Assembly (NCBI GenBank): GCA_028277485.1
Contig: JANQGE010000028.1
Coordinates: forward strand, 1 to 64,000
Reading direction: 5' to 3'
Length of the DNA stretch: 64,000 bases
Origin: Chlorobium sp.
Lineage (GTDB): Bacteria; Bacteroidota; Chlorobiia; Chlorobiales; Chlorobiaceae
The translations under genes and the position numbers were made by a program. Position 1 is the first letter of the stretch. Each line of letters starts with the position of its first letter. Below, piece by piece: positions 17,144-26,838 of this stretch. Under the pieces are notes generated by a model, which saw only the letters and a list, made by a program, of their open reading frames with translations, searched no databases and had not been told where the DNA came from.

Positions 17144-18395
17144 GTTCTTTCCATACCATTCTCAAAGCGGCTTCGCTGAAACGGAGCTTGTTGCGCAGAC
17201 GGTCTCCATGCGCGTAAAAGGCCGATGTGCGAATATCGATATTCCCATCCTTGTCGCGGAGCGCAAGACCCAGACATACCATTCCAACCGGTTTTTTCCC
17301 GGTTCCGCCATCCGGGCCCGCGATGCCTGTCGACGATACAGCTATGTCGGTACCGCTTCTCACCAGGCATCCCTCGGCCATTTCCGCCGCCGCCGCCTCA
17401 CTGACTGCTCCGTGGGTTTCAAGGGTCTCAGCCCTCACCCCGAGGGTCTTCTCTTTTGAAGCATTGCTGTAAACCACGAAACCCTGCTTAAAATAGCGCG
17501 AAGAACCAGGGACGTCAGTCAGCCTGCTGGCTATAAGCCCTCCCGTACACGACTCGGCTGTTGAAATCCTGAGCCCGGCGGACAAAAGCAGCCTTCCTAT
17601 CAACTCCTCAAGAGATATGTCGGTTATTGCGTAGACATACTCCCTTGCTTCTTTGGCAATTGCCTCCACTATTTCACGGTTGTCGGATTCGACAGAGACT
17701 CTGTCGGTGCCAATAGAGCTTACTCTGAGGCTTACTCCCGCGGCATGGGGAAGATAGGCCAGCGATGTGCCTTCCGGCAGCCTGCTTTCGATTTGCCCGA
17801 TGATTTCAGCAAGAGCTGTTTCACCGATACCGGTTGTTTTGATATGCGAGTGCACGATACAGCAACCGGACTTCCCCGAAAAGAAAGGAATTACAGTGTG
17901 CCGCATCATAGCCTCCATCTCCTCCGGTACCCCGGGCATCAGAACGAGATGGTGACCCTGAAAACGCTCCCCGCACGGAATGATCATGCCGGGCGCAAGC
18001 CCCAGGTCATTCTGCACAACAACCGATCCCCGGATAATCATCGCGTTGTCCCGCAGGAATGCTGGAGGAGCCTGCCCGCGCCTGGTATATCGTTCAAGCG
18101 TCCTGCCATATATCTCCCGGTCGAATACAAGCCCCCTTTTCAGGAGTTGCTGTGCCGATTTCCTTGTCCTGTCATCACGGGTCGGGCCGAGCCCTCCGGT
18201 TACCAGAACCAGCTCCGAACGCTTCAGCGAGTCTGTGAACTGCTCAACGATCGCCTCTTCACTGTCTGCACAGACAATGATCCTCTGCACACCGATATCC
18301 ACACCGGCCAGCTCGGAACAGATAAACTGAGCATTGGTATCGATCTTCTGCCCGGTCAGCAGTTCATCGCCGATGGATAGTATCTCTGCAATCAT
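17118..18395 (-). CDS. cinA: CinA-family protein (MoCF domain plus NMN deamidase domain)
   Basis: The N-terminal half is a molybdopterin-binding-like domain (IAEILSIGDELLTGQKIDTN, LVLVTGGLGPTRDD), a pyrophosphatase in studied homologues. The C-terminal half is the PncC/CinA domain (STAESCTGGLIASRLTDVPGSS, STGIAGPDGGT), which deamidates NMN in pyridine-nucleotide recycling. Length is 425 residues from the ATG at 18395. It begins 20 bp after the thrA stop on the same strand, so it may be the distal gene of a thrA-cinA unit. Its 3' end overlaps the convergent lipocalin-like gene. Confidence 0.95.
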   Translation of the reverse strand: MIAEILSIGDELLTGQKIDTNAQFICSELAGVDIGVQRIIVCADSEEAIVEQFTDSLKRSELVLVTGGLGPTRDDRTRKSAQQLLKRGLVFDREIYGRTLERYTRRGQAPPAFLRDNAMIIRGSVVVQNDLGLAPGMIIPCGERFQGHHLVLMPGVPEEMEAMMRHTVIPFFSGKSGCCIVHSHIKTTGIGETALAEIIGQIESRLPEGTSLAYLPHAAGVSLRVSSIGTDRVSVESDNREIVEAIAKEAREYVYAITDISLEELIGRLLLSAGLRISTAESCTGGLIASRLTDVPGSSRYFKQGFVVYSNASKEKTLGVRAETLETHGAVSEAAAAEMAEGCLVRSGTDIAVSSTGIAGPDGGTGKKPVGMVCLGLALRDKDGNIDIRTSAFYAHGDRLRNKLRFSEAALRMVWKELTNSLMQD

Positions 18396-18414
18396 TGCGT
18401 GTTTCACACCGTAT

Positions 18415-20874
18415 TTACACAAGGTAGCCGGCTATGCGCAGAATATCGGCAAATACTCCTCCGGCCGTCACCTCTCCTCCTGCACCGGGCCCTTTCACTA
18501 CAAGCGGGGTATCGAAATAACGGTCGGTAGTGAATACCACCATATTTTCCGTGCCGTTCAGTCCGGCAACAGGATTCGACACCGGCAGCATTTTCACGCT
18601 GATACGCGCTTTGCCCTCACTGATCTCACCAGCATAGGCAATGGTCATATCGCTTGCAGAAGCCTCCTGTATCTTCGCATCATAGTCGGCATCGACACAG
18701 CTCAGCTTTTCCATGAACTCATCAACGCTCATCTTGCCTCTGAGACTCTCCGGGACAAGGCTCTCACACTCGATATCCTCATAATCCAGCCTGTAGCCGA
18801 GTTCCCGGCCAAGTATGAGGAATTTCCTGGCGAAATCGGCACCTGAAAGGTCCTCCCGCGGATCGGGCTCGGTATACCCTGCTTCTTTGGCTTTCCTGAC
18901 AACTTCGCTGAATTTTTCTCCCTTGCGAAGTTCATTGAAAATATAGCTTAAAGTTCCTGAGAGCACTCCTTCTATGGTAATGATCTTGTCGCCGCTGTTT
19001 CTCAGGTCATTGAGCGTGTTGATGATGGGGAGACCGGCCCCGACATTGGTTTCATAAAGAAAACGTGCGTTCGAGGAGCGCTGGGCATCCCTTATGGTCT
19101 CATAAAGCTTCCATGAACCGGCCATACCGAGCTTGTTCGCCGTAACAACCGATATGTTCGATGCGAGAAGCTCAGGGTAACTCTCCGCAACCTCCGTGCT
19201 TGCAGTACAATCCACGAAGATGGTGTTGTGCAGGTTCCGTGCCCTGATGCGCTCAACATAGTCGCCGATGGTTTTTCCGTCATCCCTTGGTTTCAGGAAA
19301 CTTTCCCATTTCCATAAATCAATGCCGCCATCCCTGAGCGCCATCATCCGCGTATTTGCCATGCCGCTGACGACAACATCCAGTTCCATCTCCTTACTGA
19401 GAGTAACGCTGTGGTCGCGGATCTGCCCGATAAGGCTTTTGGCAATCGTCCCCGTTCCGGCGATAAAAACATGCACCTTCCGGCGGGACAGCAGGAATGA
19501 TTCATGCACACAGTTCAGTGCCTTGTGCTCGTCGTGGCTGTCGGTCACGAACGAGATATTCATCTCGTTGGAACCCTGAGCAACGGCAATGACATTGATG
19601 CCGTTTTTGCCGAGAGTCTCGAAAAGATGTGCCGAAACGCCGGGATGCCCTGACATGTTATTGCCGACAACCGCTATCATGGCAATATGTTTCCTGACCG
19701 TCAGAGATTCCATCTGCCGGGAAGCAAGCTCGGCGGCAAACTCCTCCTTGAGAATCCGGCGGGCCTTTTCCGCCTGGGCAAGATTAATAACAAGGCTTAT
19801 GGACTGTTCTGACGAAGCCTGCGATATAAAAATAATATTGATCATATGACGCGCCAGACAGCTGAAAAGCCTGGAGGCAATCCCCGGAACACCGACCATC
19901 CCGCTGCCCGAAAGGTTAAGCAGAACCACGTTGTTGATCGAACTCAGCCCTGTCACCGGCCTCTCGGTCCATGCGTCGCTTTTTTCAGATCTCCCGATAC
20001 ACGTACCCTCGGCACCGGGGTTGTGCGAATTCCTGATGCTGATGGGAATACCTGCCTTCATTGCAGGATGCACAGAATAGGGATGCAGCACTTTGGCCCC
20101 TGAATGAGAAAGCTCCATTGCCTCCTCGTAGCTGATGAACGGCAGCGCATAAGCATCCTTGACACGTTTCGGATCGGCACTGAAAAAACCGTCCACGTCG
20201 GTCCATATCTGTATCTCGTCGGCCCCGACTACCGAACCGACAATGGTAGCGGTATAATCCGAACCGCCTCTTCCCAGCGTCGTAGCCGTACCATCCGGCG
20301 CAGCCCCTATATAGCCCGTCACGACAGGGACACCGTCTGTGCCCTTGAACCATGCCCTGATACGTTTTGCCGACGCCTTCATATCAACCCGGGCATCACA
20401 ATGATTGGTGTCGGTCACAATCATCCTTCTCGCATCCGCATATGAAGCGTCAACTCCCTCCTGACAAAGAAAACTGCTGATAATGTAGGCCGAGAACCGC
20501 TCCCCGAAACTCATGATCAACGCACTGCTTTTGTCAGACAGCTCGCGGAGAAGACATACCCCGTGCAATACATCGCCCAGCTCGGTTAATTCCGCCTGCA
20601 AATACGCCTCAACCTCCTTTGTCCGGGAAACCTCGATGAGATCATGAACAAGTTCCCTGTGGAGTCTCTCTATCTCGCCAAGCTTCTTCCTGTAGCCGGT
20701 ATCCCCTTTGCTGGCAATAACCGCAGATTCCAGAAGCAGATCCGTCACCTTGCGTATAGCGGAAACCACAACGATCACAGGCAAATTTTGCATTGCTTCC
20801 CGAATGATGTTCAGGACATTTCTGATCCTGTCACCATTCTCTATTGACGTGCCGCCGAATTTTAAGACCTTCAT
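18415..20874 (-). CDS. thrA: Bifunctional aspartokinase / homoserine dehydrogenase
   Basis: It catalyses the first and third steps from aspartate to threonine and methionine. It has 819 residues, the size of E. coli ThrA. The N-terminal kinase starts MKVLKFGGTS and contains GRGGSDYTA. Two ACT-like segments follow (GIASRLFSCLARHMINIIFISQ..., GVSAHLFETLGKNGINVIAVAQ), which implies allosteric control by threonine. The C-terminal homoserine dehydrogenase has GTGTIAKSLIGQI and a KEAGYTEPDPREDLSG substrate segment. The start at 20874 is set by the kinase N-terminus; the frame stays open to 21003 through the atpG terminator. thrB and thrC lie about 3 kb away on the other strand, beyond atpG and atpA. 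Confidence 0.97.
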   Translation of the reverse strand: MKVLKFGGTSIENGDRIRNVLNIIREAMQNLPVIVVVSAIRKVTDLLLESAVIASKGDTGYRKKLGEIERLHRELVHDLIEVSRTKEVEAYLQAELTELGDVLHGVCLLRELSDKSSALIMSFGERFSAYIISSFLCQEGVDASYADARRMIVTDTNHCDARVDMKASAKRIRAWFKGTDGVPVVTGYIGAAPDGTATTLGRGGSDYTATIVGSVVGADEIQIWTDVDGFFSADPKRVKDAYALPFISYEEAMELSHSGAKVLHPYSVHPAMKAGIPISIRNSHNPGAEGTCIGRSEKSDAWTERPVTGLSSINNVVLLNLSGSGMVGVPGIASRLFSCLARHMINIIFISQASSEQSISLVINLAQAEKARRILKEEFAAELASRQMESLTVRKHIAMIAVVGNNMSGHPGVSAHLFETLGKNGINVIAVAQGSNEMNISFVTDSHDEHKALNCVHESFLLSRRKVHVFIAGTGTIAKSLIGQIRDHSVTLSKEMELDVVVSGMANTRMMALRDGGIDLWKWESFLKPRDDGKTIGDYVERIRARNLHNTIFVDCTASTEVAESYPELLASNISVVTANKLGMAGSWKLYETIRDAQRSSNARFLYETNVGAGLPIINTLNDLRNSGDKIITIEGVLSGTLSYIFNELRKGEKFSEVVRKAKEAGYTEPDPREDLSGADFARKFLILGRELGYRLDYEDIECESLVPESLRGKMSVDEFMEKLSCVDADYDAKIQEASASDMTIAYAGEISEGKARISVKMLPVSNPVAGLNGTENMVVFTTDRYFDTPLVVKGPGAGGEVTAGGVFADILRIAGYLV

Positions 20875-20914
20875 GCTTATGCATTTATGTGGAAAAGGAA
20901 GATACAAATCATAC

Positions 20915-20944
20915 AAAAAAAAGCGCCCCGACTCGTCGGGGCGC
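20915..20944 (-). terminator. Rho-independent terminator after atpG
   Basis: A perfect nine-pair GC-rich stem GCGCCCCGA/TCGGGGCGC (20923-20931 with 20936-20944) has a four-base loop and is followed on the minus strand by eight T. It is placed 24 bp after the atpG stop. It separates the ATP synthase transcript from thrA. Confidence 0.92.
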
Positions 20945-20968
20945 CTGAAAGACACGGTAAGCAAGGAG

Positions 20969-21856
20969 CTATTCTCCCTGCAAAGCATCGGCACCCGCGA
21001 CAATCTCGCTGAGTTCTGTAGTAATAGCCGCCTGACGCGCCCGGTTGTAATTGATATTCAGAACACGCAGCAACTCTTTCGCGTTTTCCGTCGCCGAATC
21101 CATAGCAGTCATTCGAGCCGCCTGCTCTGCGGCATGGGACTCGAGCATCATTCTCCACACCTGCGTATTGAGGTGTTTTGGAACCAGCACATCAACGATA
21201 GAGGCCGGGGAAGGCTCGTAAATGTAATCGCTTGTGCTTCCACTGCCGGTTTCCGCCGCTTCCTCAGGAGAAATAGGAAGCAGTACCTCGCTTTTCAGGG
21301 CTGGCGCAAGAACCGATTTAAACTCGTTGTAGACAACCACAACCCTGTCAACTCCGCCATTACTATACCTGTCCGAAGCATACTCGGCAATCTCTCTTGC
21401 AATGCCGAAATGCAGGTTCTGGAACACACCCGGATAGGCCTTGCCAATGTCGTAACCGCGTTTGCGGAAAAAATCATTCCCCTTTGTTCCGGCACAGAGC
21501 ATCTCGACCTTGCCTGCACGGTAAAGGTCGCCATACTCTTCCGCGATGACTCTCTGGGCAGCCTTGATGATATTGGCATTGAACGCGCCGCATAGCCCCC
21601 TGTCGGAAGTAATGAGCACAACCAGTATCTTCCTTACCTCATCACGGGCCGAAAGGAGCGGGTGCAGAGAGGTATCAATCCTGGCCGACAGCGAACCAAG
21701 CATCTCTTTCAGCTTTGCCGCGTAAGGACGGGCCTGGATTGCCGAGTCCTGTGCCCTGCGCAGCTTCGCTGCGGACACCATTTTCATCGCCTTGGTAACC
21801 TGCTGGGTTGACTTGATACTTTTTATTCGTGTTCGTATATCCTTTAACGTTGCCAT
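20969..21856 (-). CDS. atpG: F1F0 ATP synthase gamma subunit
   Basis: This is the central rotor shaft of F1. The 295-residue protein opens with the coiled-coil N-terminus ATLKDIRTRIKSIKSTQQVTKAMKMVSAAKLRRAQ. It has ITSDRGLCGAFN, and closes with the matching C-terminal helix RMTAMDSATENAKELL...YNRARQAAITTELSEIVAGADAL. It lies 43 bp downstream of atpA and ends at a strong terminator. The other F1 and F0 genes are not in this window, as expected for lineages with split atp clusters. Confidence 0.98.
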   Translation of the reverse strand: MATLKDIRTRIKSIKSTQQVTKAMKMVSAAKLRRAQDSAIQARPYAAKLKEMLGSLSARIDTSLHPLLSARDEVRKILVVLITSDRGLCGAFNANIIKAAQRVIAEEYGDLYRAGKVEMLCAGTKGNDFFRKRGYDIGKAYPGVFQNLHFGIAREIAEYASDRYSNGGVDRVVVVYNEFKSVLAPALKSEVLLPISPEEAAETGSGSTSDYIYEPSPASIVDVLVPKHLNTQVWRMMLESHAAEQAARMTAMDSATENAKELLRVLNINYNRARQAAITTELSEIVAGADALQGE

Positions 21857-21899
21857 GAATAGTCAGTGGTGTTGAATTTGCTGAAATTCCCGGAGATAC

Positions 21900-23480
21900 C
21901 TAAACCTTTACCTTCTCCTTGAAAGTATCCAGAAACTGCTCAGCAATCTCTTTCAACCTGCTTGCAATATCGGCGTCTATCTGACCGGTCTCCGCAATGG
22001 CACTCAGAATATCGGGATGCTTGTGCTCAAGCAGGCTAAGGTATTCCTCTTCAAACTTACGGACGTATTTTACCTCAACCTGATCGAGAAAGCCCTGGAT
22101 ACCGGCATAGATAATAGCGACCTGCTTTTCAACCGCCATAGGCACATACTGCCCCTGTTTCAGGATCTCAACCAGACGCTGCCCCCTGTCGAGCTGAGCT
22201 TTCGTAGCCTTGTCGAGGTCCGAGCCGAATTTCGAGAAAGCCTCGAGTTCACGGAACTGTGCAAGGTCGAGACGAAGGGTACCCGCAACCTTTTTCATGG
22301 CCTTGATCTGCGCGTTGCCGCCAACGCGGGAAACCGAGATACCAACGTTGATTGCAGGTCTCTGGCCCGAGTTGAACAGGCTGGATTCGAGGAAGATCTG
22401 CCCATCGGTAATCGAAATTACGTTGGTTGGAATATATGCCGACACGTCACCCGCCTGGGTCTCGATGATCGGCAGCGCGGTAAGGCTCCCGCCACCTCTG
22501 ACTATAGGCCTCAGCGGTTCCGGCAAGTCATTCATCTTCTTTACGGTTTCCTGATCATCGGTTATTTTTGCGGCACGTTCGAGCAGGCGCGAGTGCAGGT
22601 AAAAAACATCACCGGGATAAGCTTCGCGTCCCGGCGGACGGCGAAGGAGAAGGGACAGCTGACGGTACGCAACAGCCTGCTTGGAAAGGTCATCGTAGAT
22701 AACCAGGGCATGACGGCCGGTATCGCGGAAATACTCACCGATAGTAGCACCGGCATAGGGAGCGATAAACTGCATAGGGGCCGGATCCGAAGCGGTTGCG
22801 GTAACGACAGTCGTATATTCCATCGCACCATGCTTCTCAAGGATGTTGACAACCTGCGCAACCGTTGAACCCTTTTGGCCGACCGCTACGTAAATACAGT
22901 AAACGTCTTTTCCTTTCTGGTTGATGATAGTGTCGATTGCAACAGCCGTCTTACCGGTTTGACGGTCACCGATAATCAGCTCACGCTGACCGCGGCCGAT
23001 CGGGATCATCGAGTCAATCGCTTTCAAACCGGTCTGAAGAGGCTCGTGAACCGATTTACGGAAAATAACCCCGGGAGCCCTGCGCTCAAGAGGGAGACGG
23101 ATTTCGGTTTCAACCGGGCCCTTGCCGTCGACCGGCTCGCCAAGCGGGTTGATCACTCTTCCAAGCATCGCCTCGCCGACCGGAATTGAAGCGAGAATAT
23201 CGGTTCTCTTGACAGTATCACCTTCCTTAACAGTATCTGACTCACCAAATAAAACCGCACCAACATTATCTTCTTCGAGGTTCAACGCCATTCCTATGAC
23301 ATTGTTCGGAAATTCGAGAAGCTCGCCGGCAGCAACTTTCGATAAACCATAAATACGCGCAATACCATCCCCCACTTGGAGCACGGTTCCAACATCATAG
23401 ACATCCGCTCCCGACTCAAACCCGGCCAGGTGTTTGCGGAGTATGGCCGAAACCTCATCAGGCCTGACTGTTGTAGACAT
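21900..23480 (-). CDS. atpA: F1F0 ATP synthase alpha subunit
   Basis: This is the non-catalytic nucleotide-binding subunit of F1. The 526 residues carry the P-loop GDRQTGKTA, the family segment PAINVGISVSRVGG, and the usual N-terminal DVGTVLQVGDGIARIYGL barrel. It is the first gene of an atpA-atpG pair. The promoter must lie in the 222-bp gap shared with divergent thrB; no single promoter there stands out. Confidence 0.98.
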   Translation of the reverse strand: MSTTVRPDEVSAILRKHLAGFESGADVYDVGTVLQVGDGIARIYGLSKVAAGELLEFPNNVIGMALNLEEDNVGAVLFGESDTVKEGDTVKRTDILASIPVGEAMLGRVINPLGEPVDGKGPVETEIRLPLERRAPGVIFRKSVHEPLQTGLKAIDSMIPIGRGQRELIIGDRQTGKTAVAIDTIINQKGKDVYCIYVAVGQKGSTVAQVVNILEKHGAMEYTTVVTATASDPAPMQFIAPYAGATIGEYFRDTGRHALVIYDDLSKQAVAYRQLSLLLRRPPGREAYPGDVFYLHSRLLERAAKITDDQETVKKMNDLPEPLRPIVRGGGSLTALPIIETQAGDVSAYIPTNVISITDGQIFLESSLFNSGQRPAINVGISVSRVGGNAQIKAMKKVAGTLRLDLAQFRELEAFSKFGSDLDKATKAQLDRGQRLVEILKQGQYVPMAVEKQVAIIYAGIQGFLDQVEVKYVRKFEEEYLSLLEHKHPDILSAIAETGQIDADIASRLKEIAEQFLDTFKEKVKV

Positions 23481-23702
23481 ATCGTAATTAGCTTTGTTAT
23501 TATTTGTTAAGAATGGAGAAAGTTTATTTTATTATACTTCTTTAGAAATCAGACTTCGCCACATTCCTTTCCACTTGAGCGGCTAATTTAAGGAAAAGCT
23601 ATTAGTAATTCAAATCCTCGTGTTGCATCAGAAAATTTCGAAGCACTATCGGATCAGCTCATTCACCATCTTGGCAAGGGAATTCAGCAACGGTATACTT
23701 GT

Positions 23703-24665
23703 ATGAAAACTGTCACAGGATTTGCTTCGGCAACCATTGGAAATGTCGCCTGCGGTTTTGATGTCCTGGGATTTGCTATTACCGAGCCGGGTGACGAAGT
23801 AATTCTGACATTTCGAGAGGGCAGCGTCGAAGAGCTGCCCGTCTCTATAACATCGATCAGCGGAGACAGGGGAGCTTTACCGAGAGACCCGAAAAAAAAC
23901 ACCTCCAGCTTTGTTGTCCTCAAGTTTCTCGAATATATCCGAACCCATAAAGGCATTGATTTCGAGGGTCATATTGAGCTCGAACTGAAAAAGAACCTGC
24001 CACTCAGTAGCGGCATGGGCAGCAGTGCCGCCAGTGCGGCGGCGGCCTTGGTTGCTGCAAATGAACTGATGGGGAGACCATGCAGCAAAATGGAGCTGGT
24101 ACAGTTCGCCATTGAAGGCGAGCGTGTCGCCTGCGGATCTGCACACGCAGACAACGCCGCACCGGCAATACTTGGCAATTTTGTCCTGATCCGCAGCTAC
24201 AATCCTATCGACCTGATAACGATTCCTCCTCCGAAAAACCTTTTTTGCACACTCGTGCACCCGCACATAGAAGTTCGAACCGCATACGCACGCTCGGTTC
24301 TGCCCCGCATGGTTTCCCTGAAAACTGCAACCGAACAATGGGGAAATGTCGGGGCTCTTGTTTCAGGATTGCTCACATCCGATTATGAGCTGATCGGACG
24401 ATCGCTCGTAGATGTTATTGCCGAACCCAAGAGGGCCCCTCTCATTCCGGACTTTTATAAAGTAAAAAACGCTGCCCTCGAAGCCGGAGCGCTCGGGTGC
24501 AGTATCGCAGGTTCGGGACCATCGCTCTTTGCCTTCTCCTCATCCCTCGAAACAGCCGTCAAAGTCGGAGATGCAATGCAGGAAGCCTTTTTGAACATCC
24601 GGGATAAACTCCAATCCGATATTTGGGTTTCTCCTGTCTGTAAGGAAGGGGCAAAAGTCATTTAA
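23703..24665 (+). CDS. thrB: Homoserine kinase
   Basis: This GHMP-family kinase phosphorylates homoserine in threonine synthesis. Its 320 residues include the ATP loop LPLSSGMGSSAASAAAAL, N-terminal ASATIGNVACGFDVLGFA, and C-terminal GCSIAGSGPSLFAF. It is divergent from atpA. thrC starts 11 bp after its stop, so thrB-thrC form an operon. Confidence 0.96.
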   Translation: MKTVTGFASATIGNVACGFDVLGFAITEPGDEVILTFREGSVEELPVSITSISGDRGALPRDPKKNTSSFVVLKFLEYIRTHKGIDFEGHIELELKKNLPLSSGMGSSAASAAAALVAANELMGRPCSKMELVQFAIEGERVACGSAHADNAAPAILGNFVLIRSYNPIDLITIPPPKNLFCTLVHPHIEVRTAYARSVLPRMVSLKTATEQWGNVGALVSGLLTSDYELIGRSLVDVIAEPKRAPLIPDFYKVKNAALEAGALGCSIAGSGPSLFAFSSSLETAVKVGDAMQEAFLNIRDKLQSDIWVSPVCKEGAKVI

Positions 24666-24675
24666 GCGAACTCTC

Positions 24676-25986
24676 ATGATTTTCTACAGCACTAATAAAA
24701 AAACAACGCCCACATCCCTGAAAAAAGCCACTCTGGAAGGTCTGGCTACTGACGGGGGGCTGTATGTCCCCTCGGAAATCCCCGGGTTTTCGGAAGAGGA
24801 GATTGAGCTGCTCAGGGACGCGCCGTTCAACGATATAGCGTTTGCTGTCGCAAAAAAATTCAATGACGGGGAAATTCCCGACGGCCGCCTTGGAGAAATA
24901 GTTGAAAACTGCTTTACCTTTGCAACCCCGCTCGTTGGCATTGAACCACACACTTACATCGAAGAGCTCTTCAACGGCCCCACACTGGCGTTCAAGGACT
25001 ACGGTGCACGCTTTCTCGCCCACCTTACGGGTTACTTCGCCGAAGAGGACCATAGGCTCATCACCATTCTTGTCGCTACATCGGGCGATACCGGCAGTGC
25101 CGTGGCCTACGGTTTCAAAGGTGTCCCGAATACCAGGGTGGTACTGCTATACCCTTCGGGCAAGGTAAGCCGCCTTCAGGAACAGCAACTCACAACCGTT
25201 GGAGGCAACGTAACCGCCCTTGAAATCGACGGCGACTTTGACGACTGCCAGCGCCTGGTCAAGCAGGCGTTCATGGACGCGGAACTGAAACAAAAGCTGG
25301 CACTGACATCGGCAAACTCCATCAATATTTCCCGTCTTATTCCGCAGTCTTTCTATTATGCCTGGGGATCGCTGCAGCTTGAAACCCGGCACCCTGGGAA
25401 AAAGGCGGTATTTTCCGTACCAAGCGGTAACTACGGCAACCTCACAGGGGGCGTACTTGCGAAAATGATGGGCTTTCCGATCGATCACCTTATCGCAGGT
25501 TCAAATGTCAATGACAGTGTAACCCGCTATCTTGAAGAGGGACGTTACGAACCACATCCCACCGTCGAAACGCTCTCGTCGGCAATGGATGTCGGCAATC
25601 CGAGTAATTTTGCCCGACTGAGATATTTCTACCGGGACGATCATCGCGCAATGGCAGCAGATATTTCAGGCTATTCGGTCTCGGACGCCGAAACGCTCGA
25701 CACGATCAGAGCGGTTTACGACCGTTTCGGCTATATCATGGACCCGCACACCGCCGTAGGGTTCCGGGCCCTTGAAAAGTTCAGGGAAACAAACAAACCA
25801 TGCGATGAACCGGCTGCCATACTCTCAACGGCGCATCCTGCGAAATTTATCGAAGCGATCAAGGACGCACTGGACATGGATATCACTCTTCCTGACCGTC
25901 TCCAGGAAGTTCTCGACAAGCAGAAAATTTCCATCCCGATGAGTGCCGATTACAGAGACTTCTCAAGTTTTCTTTCGAAGTTCTGA
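24676..25986 (+). CDS. thrC: Threonine synthase
   Basis: This PLP enzyme converts O-phosphohomoserine to threonine. The PLP lysine lies in LAFKDYGARFLA near residue 107. SGDTGSAVAYGF and the phosphate-binding SGNYGNLTGGVLA segment are present. With 436 residues and the YSTNKKTTPTSLKKATLEGLATDGGLYVP start, it is the type found in bacteria such as E. coli, not the plant type. The start codon lies 11 bp after thrB. Confidence 0.97.
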   Translation: MIFYSTNKKTTPTSLKKATLEGLATDGGLYVPSEIPGFSEEEIELLRDAPFNDIAFAVAKKFNDGEIPDGRLGEIVENCFTFATPLVGIEPHTYIEELFNGPTLAFKDYGARFLAHLTGYFAEEDHRLITILVATSGDTGSAVAYGFKGVPNTRVVLLYPSGKVSRLQEQQLTTVGGNVTALEIDGDFDDCQRLVKQAFMDAELKQKLALTSANSINISRLIPQSFYYAWGSLQLETRHPGKKAVFSVPSGNYGNLTGGVLAKMMGFPIDHLIAGSNVNDSVTRYLEEGRYEPHPTVETLSSAMDVGNPSNFARLRYFYRDDHRAMAADISGYSVSDAETLDTIRAVYDRFGYIMDPHTAVGFRALEKFRETNKPCDEPAAILSTAHPAKFIEAIKDALDMDITLPDRLQEVLDKQKISIPMSADYRDFSSFLSKF

Positions 25987-25989
25987 AAC

Positions 25990-26109
25990 AGTGAGGAGTA
26001 ACCAGTGACAAGTGACGCGCGTGAACAGATGCAAGCAACACTACCGATCTGAAAGTTCACCACCATGGCTGGTACCTCTTTTTGACTTTTAATTTTTAAC
26101 CTTTGACTT
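25990..26109. repeat. Short heptad-mosaic remnants between thrC and the acyltransferase
   Basis: GAGTAACCAGTGACAAGTGA near 25997 and TTTTTGACTTTTAATTTTTA near 26079 are partial copies of the TGACAAG and TTTTGAC modules. A GGTACCTCTT string between them resembles the palindromic element's end. There is no gene. Confidence 0.6.
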
Positions 26110-26113
26110 CAGG

Positions 26114-26818
26114 ATGACCCTCCAGACGTTTCTGTTTTTCCTGGTCATTATACCCGTAATGTTTTTCGGGCTGTTGGTCGCGCTGGTCATCAACCTTGCC
26201 GACCCCTCCGGCGACCGCTTCCACCGCATGGCTGCATGGTGGGGCCGTTTCTGCACAAGGCTTATGGGAATTACCGTCGAAATAACTGGTCAGGAACTCT
26301 ACAACCCGGATGGCAATTACCTGATTGTCAGCAATCATGCAGGAATGGCCGATATCCCTCTCATTCTGGGATCGATCCCTCTCAACATGCGGTTCGTTGC
26401 CAAAGAGGAACTGGGAAAAATCCCGGTTTTCGGCTGGGCGATCAAACAGGCCGGGTATGTCATGATCAAACGGGGACAGAGCAAAGAAGCGCTTAAAAGC
26501 CTGTTCAAAGCCATAGAAGTTCTCAAAAACGGCAGGTCGGTACACATCTTTCCCGAAGGCACCCGGTCGGAAACCGGCGCAATCCAGCCATTCAAGCGCG
26601 GCGCATTTCTTATTGCGGAGAAAAGCGATGCCCCCATCCTCCCTGTATCGATCATAGGCAGCAACCGGATCACCCCGAAAAAAAGCCTCAGGATCCGCAA
26701 ATCCACCGTACAGCTCATTATCGGCCAGCCGATCGAGACTTCGGGGAAAAAAGCCCGGGAACTTCAGGACGCTGTTTACGCAACTATCAGCAGCAATATG
26801 GCGTCAGCGACTCTCTGA
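26114..26818 (+). CDS. plsC: 1-acyl-sn-glycerol-3-phosphate acyltransferase-like protein
   Basis: It is a membrane-associated acyltransferase that makes phosphatidic acid from lysophosphatidic acid. The first about 30 residues are a membrane helix (TFLFFLVIIPVMFFGLLVALVINL). The catalytic box is SNHAGMAD (HX4D), followed by FVAKEELGKIPVFGWAIKQAGYV and the acceptor-binding FPEGTRSE. Length is 234 residues, normal for PlsC. It is monocistronic, and convergent with the phosphodiesterase gene 20 bp away. A lyso-ornithine or related acyltransferase cannot be ruled out. Confidence 0.88.
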   Translation: MTLQTFLFFLVIIPVMFFGLLVALVINLADPSGDRFHRMAAWWGRFCTRLMGITVEITGQELYNPDGNYLIVSNHAGMADIPLILGSIPLNMRFVAKEELGKIPVFGWAIKQAGYVMIKRGQSKEALKSLFKAIEVLKNGRSVHIFPEGTRSETGAIQPFKRGAFLIAEKSDAPILPVSIIGSNRITPKKSLRIRKSTVQLIIGQPIETSGKKARELQDAVYATISSNMASATL

Positions 26819-26838
26819 AAAACAGTACAGCCAGTCCT

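Noticed and set aside
20875..21003. N-terminal extension of thrA
   Set aside because: It would run through the strong atpG terminator, and MKVLKFGGTS is the universal start of this family.
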